Source: a virus. Taken from it: 24,592 nucleotides of DNA. The notes under the pieces were generated by a model. That model worked only from the letters and a program-made list of their open reading frames with translations. It searched no databases and was not told where the DNA came from. Below are positions 1 to 8,016 of this stretch, piece by piece (the stretch's first letter is position 1; each line of letters begins with the position of its first letter). A program made the position numbers and the translations under genes. The DNA lies in IMG/VR virus record IMGVR_UViG_3300032093_000798, positions 1 to 24,592 of that record. The stretch is one strand, 5' to 3'.

Positions 1-1632
1 CTCGCCCTTTTCGTTGAAGTCATAGCCCGGAGGATAGCCAAGGTCTTGGCAAGTAAAGGGTCCTACAGAAGGCGTAGGAGTGGGCGGAGACGGAGTCTCA
101 GGGGGAGCAACACACTCACCTTGCGCGTTGTAATCGTACCCCGGAGGATAGCCAAGGTCTTGGCAAGTAACCGGTTGTTGAGTTGGCGGCGGCGTAGGCC
201 GTACAGGCTCACATTGGCCCGTTCTAGGATTGAATTCAAACCCCGGCGAACAACTAAGTGGCGGGGGTGGAGGAGGCGGGGGCGGCGGGGGCGGCGGAGC
301 CACAGTCTCGGGTGCGAATGTCGGCACTGGACCGAAGATGGGTCGCGCAGTAGAAGCCGGGCCTCGTTTGTAATAATCAGTCGAGTCTATAGCTGGGCGG
401 CCAACCGGCGGCACAAGTAGCGACCTGTACCACTCAGCAAGACTCTCGTCATAAGGTTGAAGGGAGCCAATACCCGTACCCACCCCGCGAGGAGTGGGCT
501 GAGTAAGGCGGGTAAGCGGATCGCGGTTATACGGATCTACGCCCTGAACTGACCCAACGCTTGAAGCGTCAGTGCGATACCAATCAGTCAGGGCGGGAGC
601 GAAAGGGCGGAGATTCTCGAAATACTTCCGCCTCCGTTGTTCTTCGGTGTCCGTTTCTCCACCTTCAGCAAAAGATGCGGCCACGCCCCCCTTAGCCATA
701 GCAGTTTTTTGCTCAGGCTCAGACGGGTTTCTAAAGCCAAACTGCCCCGGCTGTCGGGGTAGCTGCTGATTAGGTTGTCCCGGTGGAGGTTGCCTAGGTG
801 GTGCCTGACCGGGTGGTGCCTGCCCAGCCGGTATAGTCGGACGTGTGTAATCCGGGAACTGCGTGGTCGGTGCCCCGGCAGTGTAACCCCCACCAATAAA
901 GTATGGTTGTCCCGGTTCGCCACGTCGCGGGTTGACCTGTCCCCAACTAAATGTAGCAGGGATATACGTCTGAGGCTCAGCGGTCGGCATACTCTTGGCT
1001 TGCGCTTTACGCTCCGCACGATCAATTCCGTACAGGGCAATAGCCTGCATAAGTGGGTTTTGTGCGCTGAAAATGCCCCCCGGACCACCTTGAGCAGTTC
1101 CACCCGCTTGAGGTTGCTGAGTTACCGTCTGCGGGAGATTTAAACTACGTGCCGGAACACTGCTCAAGAACCCTTCAATAGTGTCCTTGTCTCCTTCCAT
1201 GCCAATGCTCTTGGCATAGTTTTCTGCGGCTCGACGATCCATCCCCCTAGCCACGGAAGGGATACCACCCAGCACGGTCGCTCCGGCGTAGGCTTTCATA
1301 CCGGCCTCAAGCCCCTTCTGCAGGTCACCCTTGATCGCGCCGTAAGCTGTGCCAGCCAAAAGCCCCGTTACTTGTGGGTTCTGAATGGCAGCCGTGCCAA
1401 CATCTTTTAGAACACGCCCTGCGCTTGTGAAGAACCGCATGATGGTGTCCAGCACACCTGCTTCAAGCATTCCGGTCTGAGGATTGACCGGCAGTTCCAT
1501 ACCTTGGGAACGTGCAAATTCCTGCAGGCTTCGTACTTCGGCAGGAGTCATGTGGACTAGAGTTGAGTCAGGTCCACGGCCTTGAGCGGCTACAAGGGAC
1601 GCAAGCCCCGCCGCAGGATATCGCTGATTCAT
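1..1632 (-). CDS. Large Pro/Cys-rich virion-associated protein, C-terminus beyond window
   Basis: The frame is open from ATG at 1632 to the left edge, giving 544 codons with no stop; the C-terminus is missing. The first ~190 residues are Ala/Gly-rich with a hydrophobic stretch near residues 85-125. The middle is Pro/Gln-rich, with repeated GQAPP-type units. An AKGGVAASFAEGG segment follows, resembling the KGG motifs of small proteins at 12.8-14.1 kb. Thirteen consecutive prolines (codons at 297-259) precede Cys-containing modules (CSPGFEFNPRTGQC, then two CQDLGYPPGYD copies). The gene starts 34 nt after the C1q-like fibre gene, with a GGGGGG stretch 3 nt before the ATG in place of a normal ribosome site. 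I recognise no family. Position in the tail block suggests a virion, ejection or surface protein; this is inference. Confidence 0.8.
   Translation of the reverse strand, partial: MNQRYPAAGLASLVAAQGRGPDSTLVHMTPAEVRSLQEFARSQGMELPVNPQTGMLEAGVLDTIMRFFTSAGRVLKDVGTAAIQNPQVTGLLAGTAYGAIKGDLQKGLEAGMKAYAGATVLGGIPSVARGMDRRAAENYAKSIGMEGDKDTIEGFLSSVPARSLNLPQTVTQQPQAGGTAQGGPGGIFSAQNPLMQAIALYGIDRAERKAQAKSMPTAEPQTYIPATFSWGQVNPRRGEPGQPYFIGGGYTAGAPTTQFPDYTRPTIPAGQAPPGQAPPRQPPPGQPNQQLPRQPGQFGFRNPSEPEQKTAMAKGGVAASFAEGGETDTEEQRRRKYFENLRPFAPALTDWYRTDASSVGSVQGVDPYNRDPLTRLTQPTPRGVGTGIGSLQPYDESLAEWYRSLLVPPVGRPAIDSTDYYKRGPASTARPIFGPVPTFAPETVAPPPPPPPPPPPPPLSCSPGFEFNPRTGQCEPVRPTPPPTQQPVTCQDLGYPPGYDYNAQGECVAPPETPSPPTPTPSVGPFTCQDLGYPPGYDFNEKGE
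26..170. repeat. In-frame direct repeat (31 bp identical, two copies)
   Basis: Bases 26-56 and 140-170 are identical over 31 bp at a distance of 114 bp, exactly 38 codons. On the minus strand each encodes TCQDLGYPPG of the Cys-rich module in the large protein at the left edge. A more diverged module (CSPGFEFNPRTGQC) lies upstream in the protein, so this is a tandem module array that probably continues beyond the window. Confidence 0.85.
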
Positions 1633-1666
1633 AAACCCCCCGTGGGGAAAAGTTGTTTAAATACTA

Positions 1667-2278
1667 TCATGTAGCAGCCTGATAAATAGCTGAGCCGTAG
1701 TTCGATACCCACGTAACCGACAGGATGATAGACGGGATAGATGGGATGTTATTGATCGGTACGTATGGGATGACCACAGCGGTGTCTGAAGACTCCCAAG
1801 CCAACTCAAAGTAGTCGTTTGCCTTCATAACCAGCACAAAATTCCAAGCAGCCACGATCTCGCTGTTCGGACCGTCAATGACAACCTTGGTAGCCGAGTC
1901 TGGGACATTTACCCCGTTGATACGAGGCCATATATAGACAGCACTTGCGCTACCGCCGGTCTTATCCAACTGCGCCGAGAACTGAAAGTTATAGACCCCC
2001 GTATTGGCTACGTAGATCTTGGAGGTTGGCGTCCCGCGAGTGACTTCGTAATCCGAAACTACCGAGTTGTACGTAAAAAGATTGGTTGTATTGGCTACGG
2101 GATTCGTCTGTGTCGTGGTGTCAAAATACGAAGCGTGTGGGACCGGTGCGTTAATCCGGTTTGATACTTGGTTAAAGTACAGGCGCAGAACATTGTTGAA
2201 CTGCTCTGTGCTGCGCTGATTGTACTCCTTGAGCGCAATCGGCAAATTGGGCGGCACTACACCGCGAGGAGTTGTCAT
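1667..2278 (-). CDS. Tail fibre / C1q-like jelly-roll head protein
   Basis: A 203-residue protein. Residues ~1-45 are a linker or helical segment (ALKEYNQRSTEQFNNVLRLY). From about residue 75 the pattern TSKIYVANTGVYNFQFSAQ, then YIWPRINGV, then YFELAWESSD matches the beta-strand signature of C1q/TNF-like trimeric jelly-roll domains found at tips of phage fibres. In that family the domain forms trimers that bind host surface ligands. Its ATG overlaps the stop of the nozzle-like gene by one base (TAATG), so translation is probably coupled. It may be a short tail spike tip or a capsid/neck fibre. The domain call is from pattern recognition only. Confidence 0.75.
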   Translation of the reverse strand: MTTPRGVVPPNLPIALKEYNQRSTEQFNNVLRLYFNQVSNRINAPVPHASYFDTTTQTNPVANTTNLFTYNSVVSDYEVTRGTPTSKIYVANTGVYNFQFSAQLDKTGGSASAVYIWPRINGVNVPDSATKVVIDGPNSEIVAAWNFVLVMKANDYFELAWESSDTAVVIPYVPINNIPSIPSIILSVTWVSNYGSAIYQAAT

Positions 2279-4569
2279 TACCGGCGACCATCCGGCCTGA
2301 TATCAAGACGCAGGGCACCCATCTGCCACGACACGCCAAGCCCTGAAGAGCCAACCCGTACCGACATCTGACGCGCACGGACACGAGTGAATAACTGCTC
2401 CGTATAGATCTCGTACGGCAGAACCGCCGTCGCGTTGACCTGATTTATATCCGGCGTACTGTAAGCAGAGCCGGGGTAGTTACGCGACAGGACAGATATC
2501 GTCAGGGACGGATTAGTAACCGTTGATCCCAAGAACTTTATGTCCGGTATGATGCGCGAGACAAACCCAAAGTTGTGCCCGTCACCAATGTCAAAGTCTG
2601 ACGACTCAATGAAGCAGTCAATCGGCTCCGCTGTGCCCGTAGACACATCGTCCCAGCCAACCTCGTGATACATAACTTGGTTTGGAGCCGGTAGGGTCAC
2701 AGGCGTGTAGGCCGTATGAGAAGCAGCCGTCGTCCCGTTCGCGCCACGTACACATCCGGTAAGAGTGTTGTTGGTGATACCGGTGTACGTAATTTTCTCT
2801 GAGTCAATAACAATCGTACCTGCGCGTGGGTAGGACGAAGCATCGACAAGCGTGATGGTCGTAATGGAAGCGTTGATATCCGTATCAAGATAAGACGACT
2901 GAACGCTAAATGCCATCTGTGGGTTATCCCGAATTGTCTGAGGCGATAGCGCAGTACGACTTAAATTACCGTACGACCAGACGTTATCAAGGTAGTTATA
3001 GATCACAAACCGGTCATTAACGGTGCTGCCGGTGCCCGGATAGAACCACCAGATTTCGCTGAATGGCTCGTTGTTCCCGCAGACAACTTGAGCAATCTGG
3101 TCCTTGTTCAGCGTGCTGTAGACATGTTGACGAATGGTGCAAGGCAAAGTGTTCACGCGACCGTCATAGACGTAGAACTTGTCCGTTCCCATCCAGTACA
3201 CGGCATTGTTGACGTTGATGACCGAATTCTGCGAAGCCACAGAAATGTCTTGATCAAGGAGCGTGAAGCCAAAGACAAACGGAGGCCCAAGGTACTGCAT
3301 GGAGTACACAGAAGTATCAGTCCAAAGAATAATTTCTTGACGCGCCGTCGTTGCCGCTACGATCTTAGAGCCGTTAGCCAGACGCTGTTCACCAGATTGA
3401 TTCGTAACCTCCGGTACCCACTCGTACGGATTGTCTGCATCCGACCAACGAATCAGCAACGGGTCAAAACTTGTAATGAAATTAGTCGGATCGTATGGGT
3501 TTGCACCAAAGCAGATCGTGAAGTCATCAACCGGCGAGTCAATGATCAGGTTGGTCTTGTTTGGTACGTGCCGACCAGCGTAGCTAAACGAAATGTTTGT
3601 AGCCGTCAGAGAAGACGTAGTAGCCGCCGAGATAGTGACTGACGTGCTGCCGTCCCATGTAGAGAGCACATATGCGCCCGAGACGATGCCACTACCCGTA
3701 ACAATTGCGCCAGTATTGATTCCCGTAGCGTCAGCCACGACCAACGTGACGGAACCTGAAGCAGCGGTGGCAACCGTAGCGAACTTCTCTACGGAGTTAG
3801 CCTTGGCCTCCAGCGTCATGGCGCGAGACCATGTGGTTGGATCAGCAGTCCAGTAATAAAGATCTCCGCCGTTCTCCGCGAAGACCAGATCATCGCCGTA
3901 GTTAAATTGTGACCATAGGCGCAAAGCAAGACCCGCAGGGGTGTTAGACCCCCAGCCGCCAGAACTCCACGGAGGCCCGCCCCAACCGACTGTGCTCGTA
4001 TAAACTGCAGGACCCGCGTCGATATCGTATTGACCGACAACAAGAGAGCCGCCCCCAGTCGCGGATGAGGACGCCGCAGTAGAGCTAAGAATGACAAACG
4101 AATCGGAACTTTCTACCGCGATGACTTCGTACTGCCCGCTGACAGTGATACCGCCTACAGCCGACGCACCGGAGAAGTTAACGTACGTACCGATTGATAC
4201 GCCATGCCCTGTCGAGGTAATGGCAATTTGCTTGCTGCCAGAGGTTGTCCGGATTGGGTTTTGAGTAATGACGCCCGAAAAGGCCAGCGGGGTAATGTCG
4301 TGATACTCGCCGCCCGATTCCACGTAGAACTTCTGATTGGTACCCACGCCAAGCATGGTCAAGCCAGTGCGGAGGGTCCAGTTCCAGAGTGACCGGGCGA
4401 CGCCTTTAAATGTACTACCGATGGACGAAATGTTGGTCCAGCCACCGATCTTTTGGGCGTAGCCACCACGGAACCGCACCTTGTCTACGGTGAAGAAGCC
4501 GCCCTCGCCAGCGTAATTGGTGACTTCTCGATTGACGCCGGGTTTGAAATCGACTCTTTGTAAGGGCAT
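2278..4569 (-). CDS. Tail nozzle-like / packaged-DNA stabilisation structural protein
   Basis: A 763-residue protein. Its N-terminus (PLQRVDFKPGVNREVTNYA, then FRGGYAQKIGGW) is one I recall from podovirus-like phages, where it marks a large tail protein comparable to P22 gp10 or the T7 nozzle. Repeated hydrophobic/aromatic blades (LVFAENGGDLYYW, ILWTDTSVYSMQYLG, VYWMGTDKFYVYDG, EIWWFY) fit a beta-propeller. Three Ser/Thr/Gly-rich insertions interrupt it: ~108-180 (TSTGHGVSIGTYVNFSGA, E1-FCCH-like), ~265-330, and ~560-625 (DASSYPRAGT, KITYTG, LTGCVRGANGTT). The ATG overlaps the endolysin stop (TAATG), with GGAG upstream. It probably caps the tail below the adaptors. The family name is inferred. 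Confidence 0.78.
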   Translation of the reverse strand: MPLQRVDFKPGVNREVTNYAGEGGFFTVDKVRFRGGYAQKIGGWTNISSIGSTFKGVARSLWNWTLRTGLTMLGVGTNQKFYVESGGEYHDITPLAFSGVITQNPIRTTSGSKQIAITSTGHGVSIGTYVNFSGASAVGGITVSGQYEVIAVESSDSFVILSSTAASSSATGGGSLVVGQYDIDAGPAVYTSTVGWGGPPWSSGGWGSNTPAGLALRLWSQFNYGDDLVFAENGGDLYYWTADPTTWSRAMTLEAKANSVEKFATVATAASGSVTLVVADATGINTGAIVTGSGIVSGAYVLSTWDGSTSVTISAATTSSLTATNISFSYAGRHVPNKTNLIIDSPVDDFTICFGANPYDPTNFITSFDPLLIRWSDADNPYEWVPEVTNQSGEQRLANGSKIVAATTARQEIILWTDTSVYSMQYLGPPFVFGFTLLDQDISVASQNSVINVNNAVYWMGTDKFYVYDGRVNTLPCTIRQHVYSTLNKDQIAQVVCGNNEPFSEIWWFYPGTGSTVNDRFVIYNYLDNVWSYGNLSRTALSPQTIRDNPQMAFSVQSSYLDTDINASITTITLVDASSYPRAGTIVIDSEKITYTGITNNTLTGCVRGANGTTAASHTAYTPVTLPAPNQVMYHEVGWDDVSTGTAEPIDCFIESSDFDIGDGHNFGFVSRIIPDIKFLGSTVTNPSLTISVLSRNYPGSAYSTPDINQVNATAVLPYEIYTEQLFTRVRARQMSVRVGSSGLGVSWQMGALRLDIRPDGRR

Positions 4570-5057
4570 TACCGTACTCCCGACAGGTACAACGCACGTT
4601 CGTCGTTGCGCCTTTTAACCAATCCCGGCAGTACTCTACCACCCGCCTTCGTCCATTTCAGGAACTCGTCAGCCGCCTCGTCGAAGTCGCCCCGATTGGT
4701 CTTCATCCGGAGAGAAGATCTCTGGAGATTGCCTAGTCCGACATTGAACGAAAAAGATACGAGAGCATCGAAGATTCCCTGATTGCCAGCAGAAGCAGGG
4801 CAAAGTCGAAGAACACCACGCTCAAACCTGCGAAGGTCTTCAGCAAGAAGCGCATCCACCTCTCCCACCGAAAGGACGCGATCCCAGCCTGCGGGTATCG
4901 GTAGATTCTTCCGCTCCTCATATTTTACTGCCGCGTGGGTAGGATCAATCACATGGCCGACGCCAACCGTCCAAAGCAGCGCCGGACAGCGGTAAGGTTT
5001 TGTCCTTACCCCCTCGTGATGCTTGATCATCTGGATAGCGGCGGGGCTGACCTTCAC
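4569..5057 (-). CDS. Endolysin, GH24 T4-type muramidase
   Basis: 162 residues, the usual size for a single-domain phage lysozyme. The catalytic region is clear: E15 in HHEGVR, position 24 in YRCPALL and T30 in WTVGVGH. Spacing is E-8-x-5-T as in T4 lysozyme, but with Cys where T4 has Asp. Downstream FDALVSFSFNVGLGN and KWTKAGGRVLPGLVKRR are standard GH24 motifs. It hydrolyses the MurNAc-GlcNAc bond of peptidoglycan. No signal peptide or membrane anchor is seen, so export probably depends on the holin encoded 3 nt upstream. Start is GTG with AGGG upstream. Confidence 0.95.
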   Translation of the reverse strand: MKVSPAAIQMIKHHEGVRTKPYRCPALLWTVGVGHVIDPTHAAVKYEERKNLPIPAGWDRVLSVGEVDALLAEDLRRFERGVLRLCPASAGNQGIFDALVSFSFNVGLGNLQRSSLRMKTNRGDFDEAADEFLKWTKAGGRVLPGLVKRRNDERALYLSGVR

Positions 5058-5060
5058 CGC

Positions 5061-5549
5061 TTATCCCTTTTTCTGGAATGCTTGTGTCCCGAACCAAAAG
5101 GCGATGATTGAACTCAGAATCAGCATCTCGTCGTCCGAGAAAACATTCTCCATTGCAATCGCAAACGGGATGCCCGTGGTGTAGGCATACCAGACCCCTG
5201 CGACATTCAGCGCCACGAGTTCCAGCACAAAGATGTAAGTCACGACCGGACGCACCGAAGCGCGCAGATTGATCATCCACTGGCTTGCACCCTTGCCGAT
5301 TTCGACATCGTGTTGGTAAAGCGCCTGACGCTCCTCGGCAGCCGTCTGTGTCTGTATCTGCTCCAGCTTGATCTCTTCTACCCGTGCCTGTGCTATGAAG
5401 CCGCGCTCGGCCAAAGCCAACTCGCGTTCTTTCTGGGCAGCAACGAGAGCAAGCTCATGCTTCTTATCCTGCCGGTCTTGGAAGATCGACAAAATTTTAG
5501 GCAAGCCACCTGCCAGAAATGACAGAAACGTACTGACGAGAGTCATCAT
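5061..5549 (-). CDS. Holin, GTA-type three-TM family
   Basis: 162 residues. The N-terminal hydrophobic helix (~1-23) is followed by a long charged helix rich in Glu, Gln, Lys and Ala (~25-90). RASVRPVVTYIFVLELVALN leads into a membrane segment at ~102-123, and a third hydrophobic segment lies at ~139-157. This order, with the motif before TM2, resembles the 3TM holin family described for gene transfer agents. Holins open the inner membrane at a set time and release the endolysin, encoded directly downstream. Start is one of two adjacent ATGs (5549 or 5546), with GAGGG upstream. No obvious spanin gene follows. Confidence 0.85.
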   Translation of the reverse strand: MMTLVSTFLSFLAGGLPKILSIFQDRQDKKHELALVAAQKERELALAERGFIAQARVEEIKLEQIQTQTAAEERQALYQHDVEIGKGASQWMINLRASVRPVVTYIFVLELVALNVAGVWYAYTTGIPFAIAMENVFSDDEMLILSSIIAFWFGTQAFQKKG

Positions 5550-5561
5550 AGCAGCGCCCTC

Positions 5562-5954
5562 TTAATAAAACGGCGATTCAGCGGGGGTCACATGCGTACT
5601 AAATACAATGTCGGCTCGCTCCGCAGTAAGTATGTTTGCTGCAATCGCTGCCGTTTTATCTTTATTAGCAGGTTCATTTCCAAAAACATACTCTGCGTCA
5701 ACGGTATCGAGTGCCGTTAAAAGATTTTTAAGGCATGTCTTTTGAGTCGCAGCAACGAAATTAGTCAGGGCAGTAAGTTCCGTTTCTGTAAACCGTTTTT
5801 TAAATTCCTGACTAATTATTACAGGGGGGATAGTATTATTTTCCCGAATAAAAACGTACCGCCCCGGATATTTAGCATTTACCACTTCTTCTGTGGCAAC
5901 GATTATCCCAAGAGATACGCCACTAGTTGAAAAAACTTCGTATACGTTCTCCAT
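5562..5954 (-). CDS. Small protein after adhesin, possible tail-fibre chaperone
   Basis: 130 residues beginning MENVYEVFSTSGVSLG. The start at 5954 forms a TAATG junction with the glycine-rich adhesin-like gene, with GGAG 8 nt upstream; a longer frame to 5978 lacks such support. The N-terminal half is beta-like (VNAKYPGRYVFIRENN) and the C-terminal half helical (TELTALTNFVAATQKTCLKN). I do not recognise a family. Small genes placed directly after receptor-binding protein genes often encode assembly chaperones or tail assembly proteins, so that role is inferred from position. It may instead be a minor fibre component. Confidence 0.7.
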   Translation of the reverse strand: MENVYEVFSTSGVSLGIIVATEEVVNAKYPGRYVFIRENNTIPPVIISQEFKKRFTETELTALTNFVAATQKTCLKNLLTALDTVDAEYVFGNEPANKDKTAAIAANILTAERADIVFSTHVTPAESPFY

Positions 5955-6901
5955 TAGAGGATCTCCACAATTACGCATCCAGCGCCGCCGGCACTACCTT
6001 CAGCAGACACATATGCTTGAGTATTAGCATAATCTGTCACTGTAGACGAATAAGGGCCTCCGCCGCCGGCTCCAGTGCCCGGAATACCGCCGCGTGAAAT
6101 CGAAACGGCACCGTAGTTATACAAATATCCCTCGGCGTAAGATTGAGTTCCACCAGCGAATGCTCCAGAACCAGATGCTTGAGTAACCATATAACTATTA
6201 CCGCTTACGTAGTTACTCATTCCTGCACCGCCAGAATTTGCAGCGGATTGAGCGGCAGTAGCAGCAGCCGGTACTAATCCACCTTCGGAAGACACCGCAG
6301 GAATTTTAGGTGTACCGTTAGGCCCTAATGCAGCCGGGAACCCGTAACCTGATGAACTCCCTGTGCCTGCACCCTGTGCAGTATTAGAAGTTGCAAATGC
6401 AGTATTTCCATAAAGTGCTACAGCGCCTCCGCCATAACTATTTGCGCCACCACCTTGTGCATAAAAATCGTAAGTGGCGTTTGCTGTATTTACTACGGTG
6501 CCACCAACAGAGGCAACGTTTTTATTAGCTCCGGCCCCGCCAGTAACTGTCAGACTGATACCGGGACCTACTATGGTAGTAGATCCACCAGTAGCAGCGT
6601 TATTTCCGTTCGTCGCGCCAGCGCCACCAGCGCCTATAGTGATCGTATAAGACTGCCCTTTAGTTACATAAATCGATTTGATAGCAAGCCCGCCAGCAGC
6701 GCCACCTCTACCCCCTGAACTACCGGAAAAGGTCCCGCCATAGTCATATAGGTTGTACCCACCAGTACCGCCACCGCCAGCGCCTATGGCAACAAAATTG
6801 ACCCAGCCTGATGCGGGAGGAGACCAGTTTTGTGTAGAGGTAATAACTTGCACTGCACGAGGGTTAGTCGGCATCGTGTTGAATTGTGAATAAACGCTCA
6901 T
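5954..6901 (-). CDS. Glycine-rich tail adhesin / receptor-binding protein
   Basis: 315 residues from ATG at 6901, which forms an ATGA overlap with the upstream tail-fibre stop; the ATG at 6913 would leave no space for a ribosome site. Residues ~20-45 form a beta segment (VQVITSTQNWSPPASGWVNF). Long Gly/Ala/Ser stretches follow (AIGAGGGGTGGYN, GSSGGRGGAAGGLAI, GGIPGTGAGGGGPYSS), and the protein ends GSAGGAGCVIVEIL. This matches the glycine-rich domain found in phage tail-fibre tips and adhesins, where the Gly-rich loops recognise the host surface. The position between the fibre and a small possible chaperone supports this. Such genes are often mosaic and host-range determining. Confidence 0.8.
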   Translation of the reverse strand: MSVYSQFNTMPTNPRAVQVITSTQNWSPPASGWVNFVAIGAGGGGTGGYNLYDYGGTFSGSSGGRGGAAGGLAIKSIYVTKGQSYTITIGAGGAGATNGNNAATGGSTTIVGPGISLTVTGGAGANKNVASVGGTVVNTANATYDFYAQGGGANSYGGGAVALYGNTAFATSNTAQGAGTGSSSGYGFPAALGPNGTPKIPAVSSEGGLVPAAATAAQSAANSGGAGMSNYVSGNSYMVTQASGSGAFAGGTQSYAEGYLYNYGAVSISRGGIPGTGAGGGGPYSSTVTDYANTQAYVSAEGSAGGAGCVIVEIL

Positions 6902-8007
6902 GTCAAAACCCATCCTCTAGTTGCGTCAGAAAAGCGAAGTTGCGCTGATGCGTAAGGGGCATCCAGAGTTAAATTTTCAGCGAGTCCCTGAATATTTTGT
7001 CCATTACGCGCCACAACATTCGTAGTCAATCTATTTAGTACCGTTATATAAACCGTATCCCCAGCGGCAGGTGAAGCAGGCAAAGTTACCGTCGTTGTCG
7101 CTGCATTGGTCAATACATACTGATTACTTGCCACTGCTGCCTGAGTAGTTCCCGTCACGACGTTCATCGTCGGAAGCCCACCGCCAGAAGCCGAAGCAGA
7201 GATTGAAATACTGCCCGTTGCGTTGGTGACAATGATGCCCGACCCTGCCGTAATCGTAGACAGGGTATAGCCAGAGCCGTTGCCGATCAGGACCTGTCCG
7301 TCTGTCGGAGCAGTAGAAATCCCTGTACCGCCTTGCGCTCTCGTAAGAGCATTCGACAACGTCAGGCTCGTAGCCGACCAGTTTGTACCCGTCAGCGTGC
7401 TGATATTGGCTGAGGTTGAACTCAGGTTTGAGACCGTGGCTGACGTATACGTAGCTGTCGTGCCGGACATCGTGGTGATGTTTGCACTTGTTCCGGTCAG
7501 CGTAGTGATATTGGCCGACGTAGAAGCAAGGGTCGTAACCGTGCCAGAAGTCGCCGTCAGGTTCGTAACCGACAAACTATCAAAGCTGATCGCGCCGCCG
7601 CTCGTGATGTAGCTCGTCGCTTCAACAATGTCTGTGCCGTTACTAACCAGAAGAAGCTTCCTGCCTGCCGCAACCGATACACCGGTCTGGCCCGACACCT
7701 TCACCGTCACAGCGCCTGAAGCGTTGTTGTAGATGAAGTAAAGCTTCTTGTTCGCAGGAACAATCAGGTTCGTATTGGTGCCGCCCGTCCCCGTCAGTTC
7801 GATATACATGTTACGAGCAACGCCCGTAGCACCGTTCGGGATGGTCAGAGTAGTGTCCGTGCCCGTGGCGACGGCCTGAGTAACATAACCCGAGATGGCT
7901 TGCTCAATCAGAGTGCCAAGGTTCGTGTTGGTCGTGTTACCCCAAGTACCGGCCTGCTCACCGGTACCGATGAGTTCAAGAGCCAGATTAGTTGAGTATG
8001 TGCTCAT
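6898..8007 (-). CDS. Tail fibre protein
   Basis: 369 residues. The N-terminus (MSTYSTNLALELIGTGEQAG, then TWGNTTNTNLGTLIEQAI) is a common phage fibre attachment module. Residues ~60-130 form a beta domain (NLIVPANKKLYFIYNNASG). Residues ~145-220 are short Ser/Thr-Asn repeats of about ten residues (STSANITTLTGTSANITTM) like a fibrous shaft. An AQGGTG motif with DGQVLIGNG follows at ~224-245, typical of long tail fibres. The C-terminus (AAGDTVYITVLNR, LRFSDATRGWVL) resembles fibre distal domains. GAGGT lies before the ATG. Its stop overlaps the adhesin-like gene by 4 nt, which may be the tip of the same fibre. Confidence 0.88.
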   Translation of the reverse strand: MSTYSTNLALELIGTGEQAGTWGNTTNTNLGTLIEQAISGYVTQAVATGTDTTLTIPNGATGVARNMYIELTGTGGTNTNLIVPANKKLYFIYNNASGAVTVKVSGQTGVSVAAGRKLLLVSNGTDIVEATSYITSGGAISFDSLSVTNLTATSGTVTTLASTSANITTLTGTSANITTMSGTTATYTSATVSNLSSTSANISTLTGTNWSATSLTLSNALTRAQGGTGISTAPTDGQVLIGNGSGYTLSTITAGSGIIVTNATGSISISASASGGGLPTMNVVTGTTQAAVASNQYVLTNAATTTVTLPASPAAGDTVYITVLNRLTTNVVARNGQNIQGLAENLTLDAPYASAQLRFSDATRGWVLT

Positions 8008-8016
8008 TTAATTACC

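Noticed and set aside
46-420. Plus-strand Arg-rich 124-aa frame at the left edge
   Set aside because: It is opposite the Pro/Cys-rich protein; Arg/Gly richness comes from reading Pro codons in reverse.
588-1103. Minus-strand 171-aa frame inside the left-edge gene
   Set aside because: It lies in another frame within the continuous 544-codon frame, which has better codon composition and a gene-like start at 1632.
1628-1666. Possible hairpin CCCC-GT-GGGG before the left-edge gene
   Set aside because: The loop would be only 2 nt, too tight to form, and there is no T-tract.
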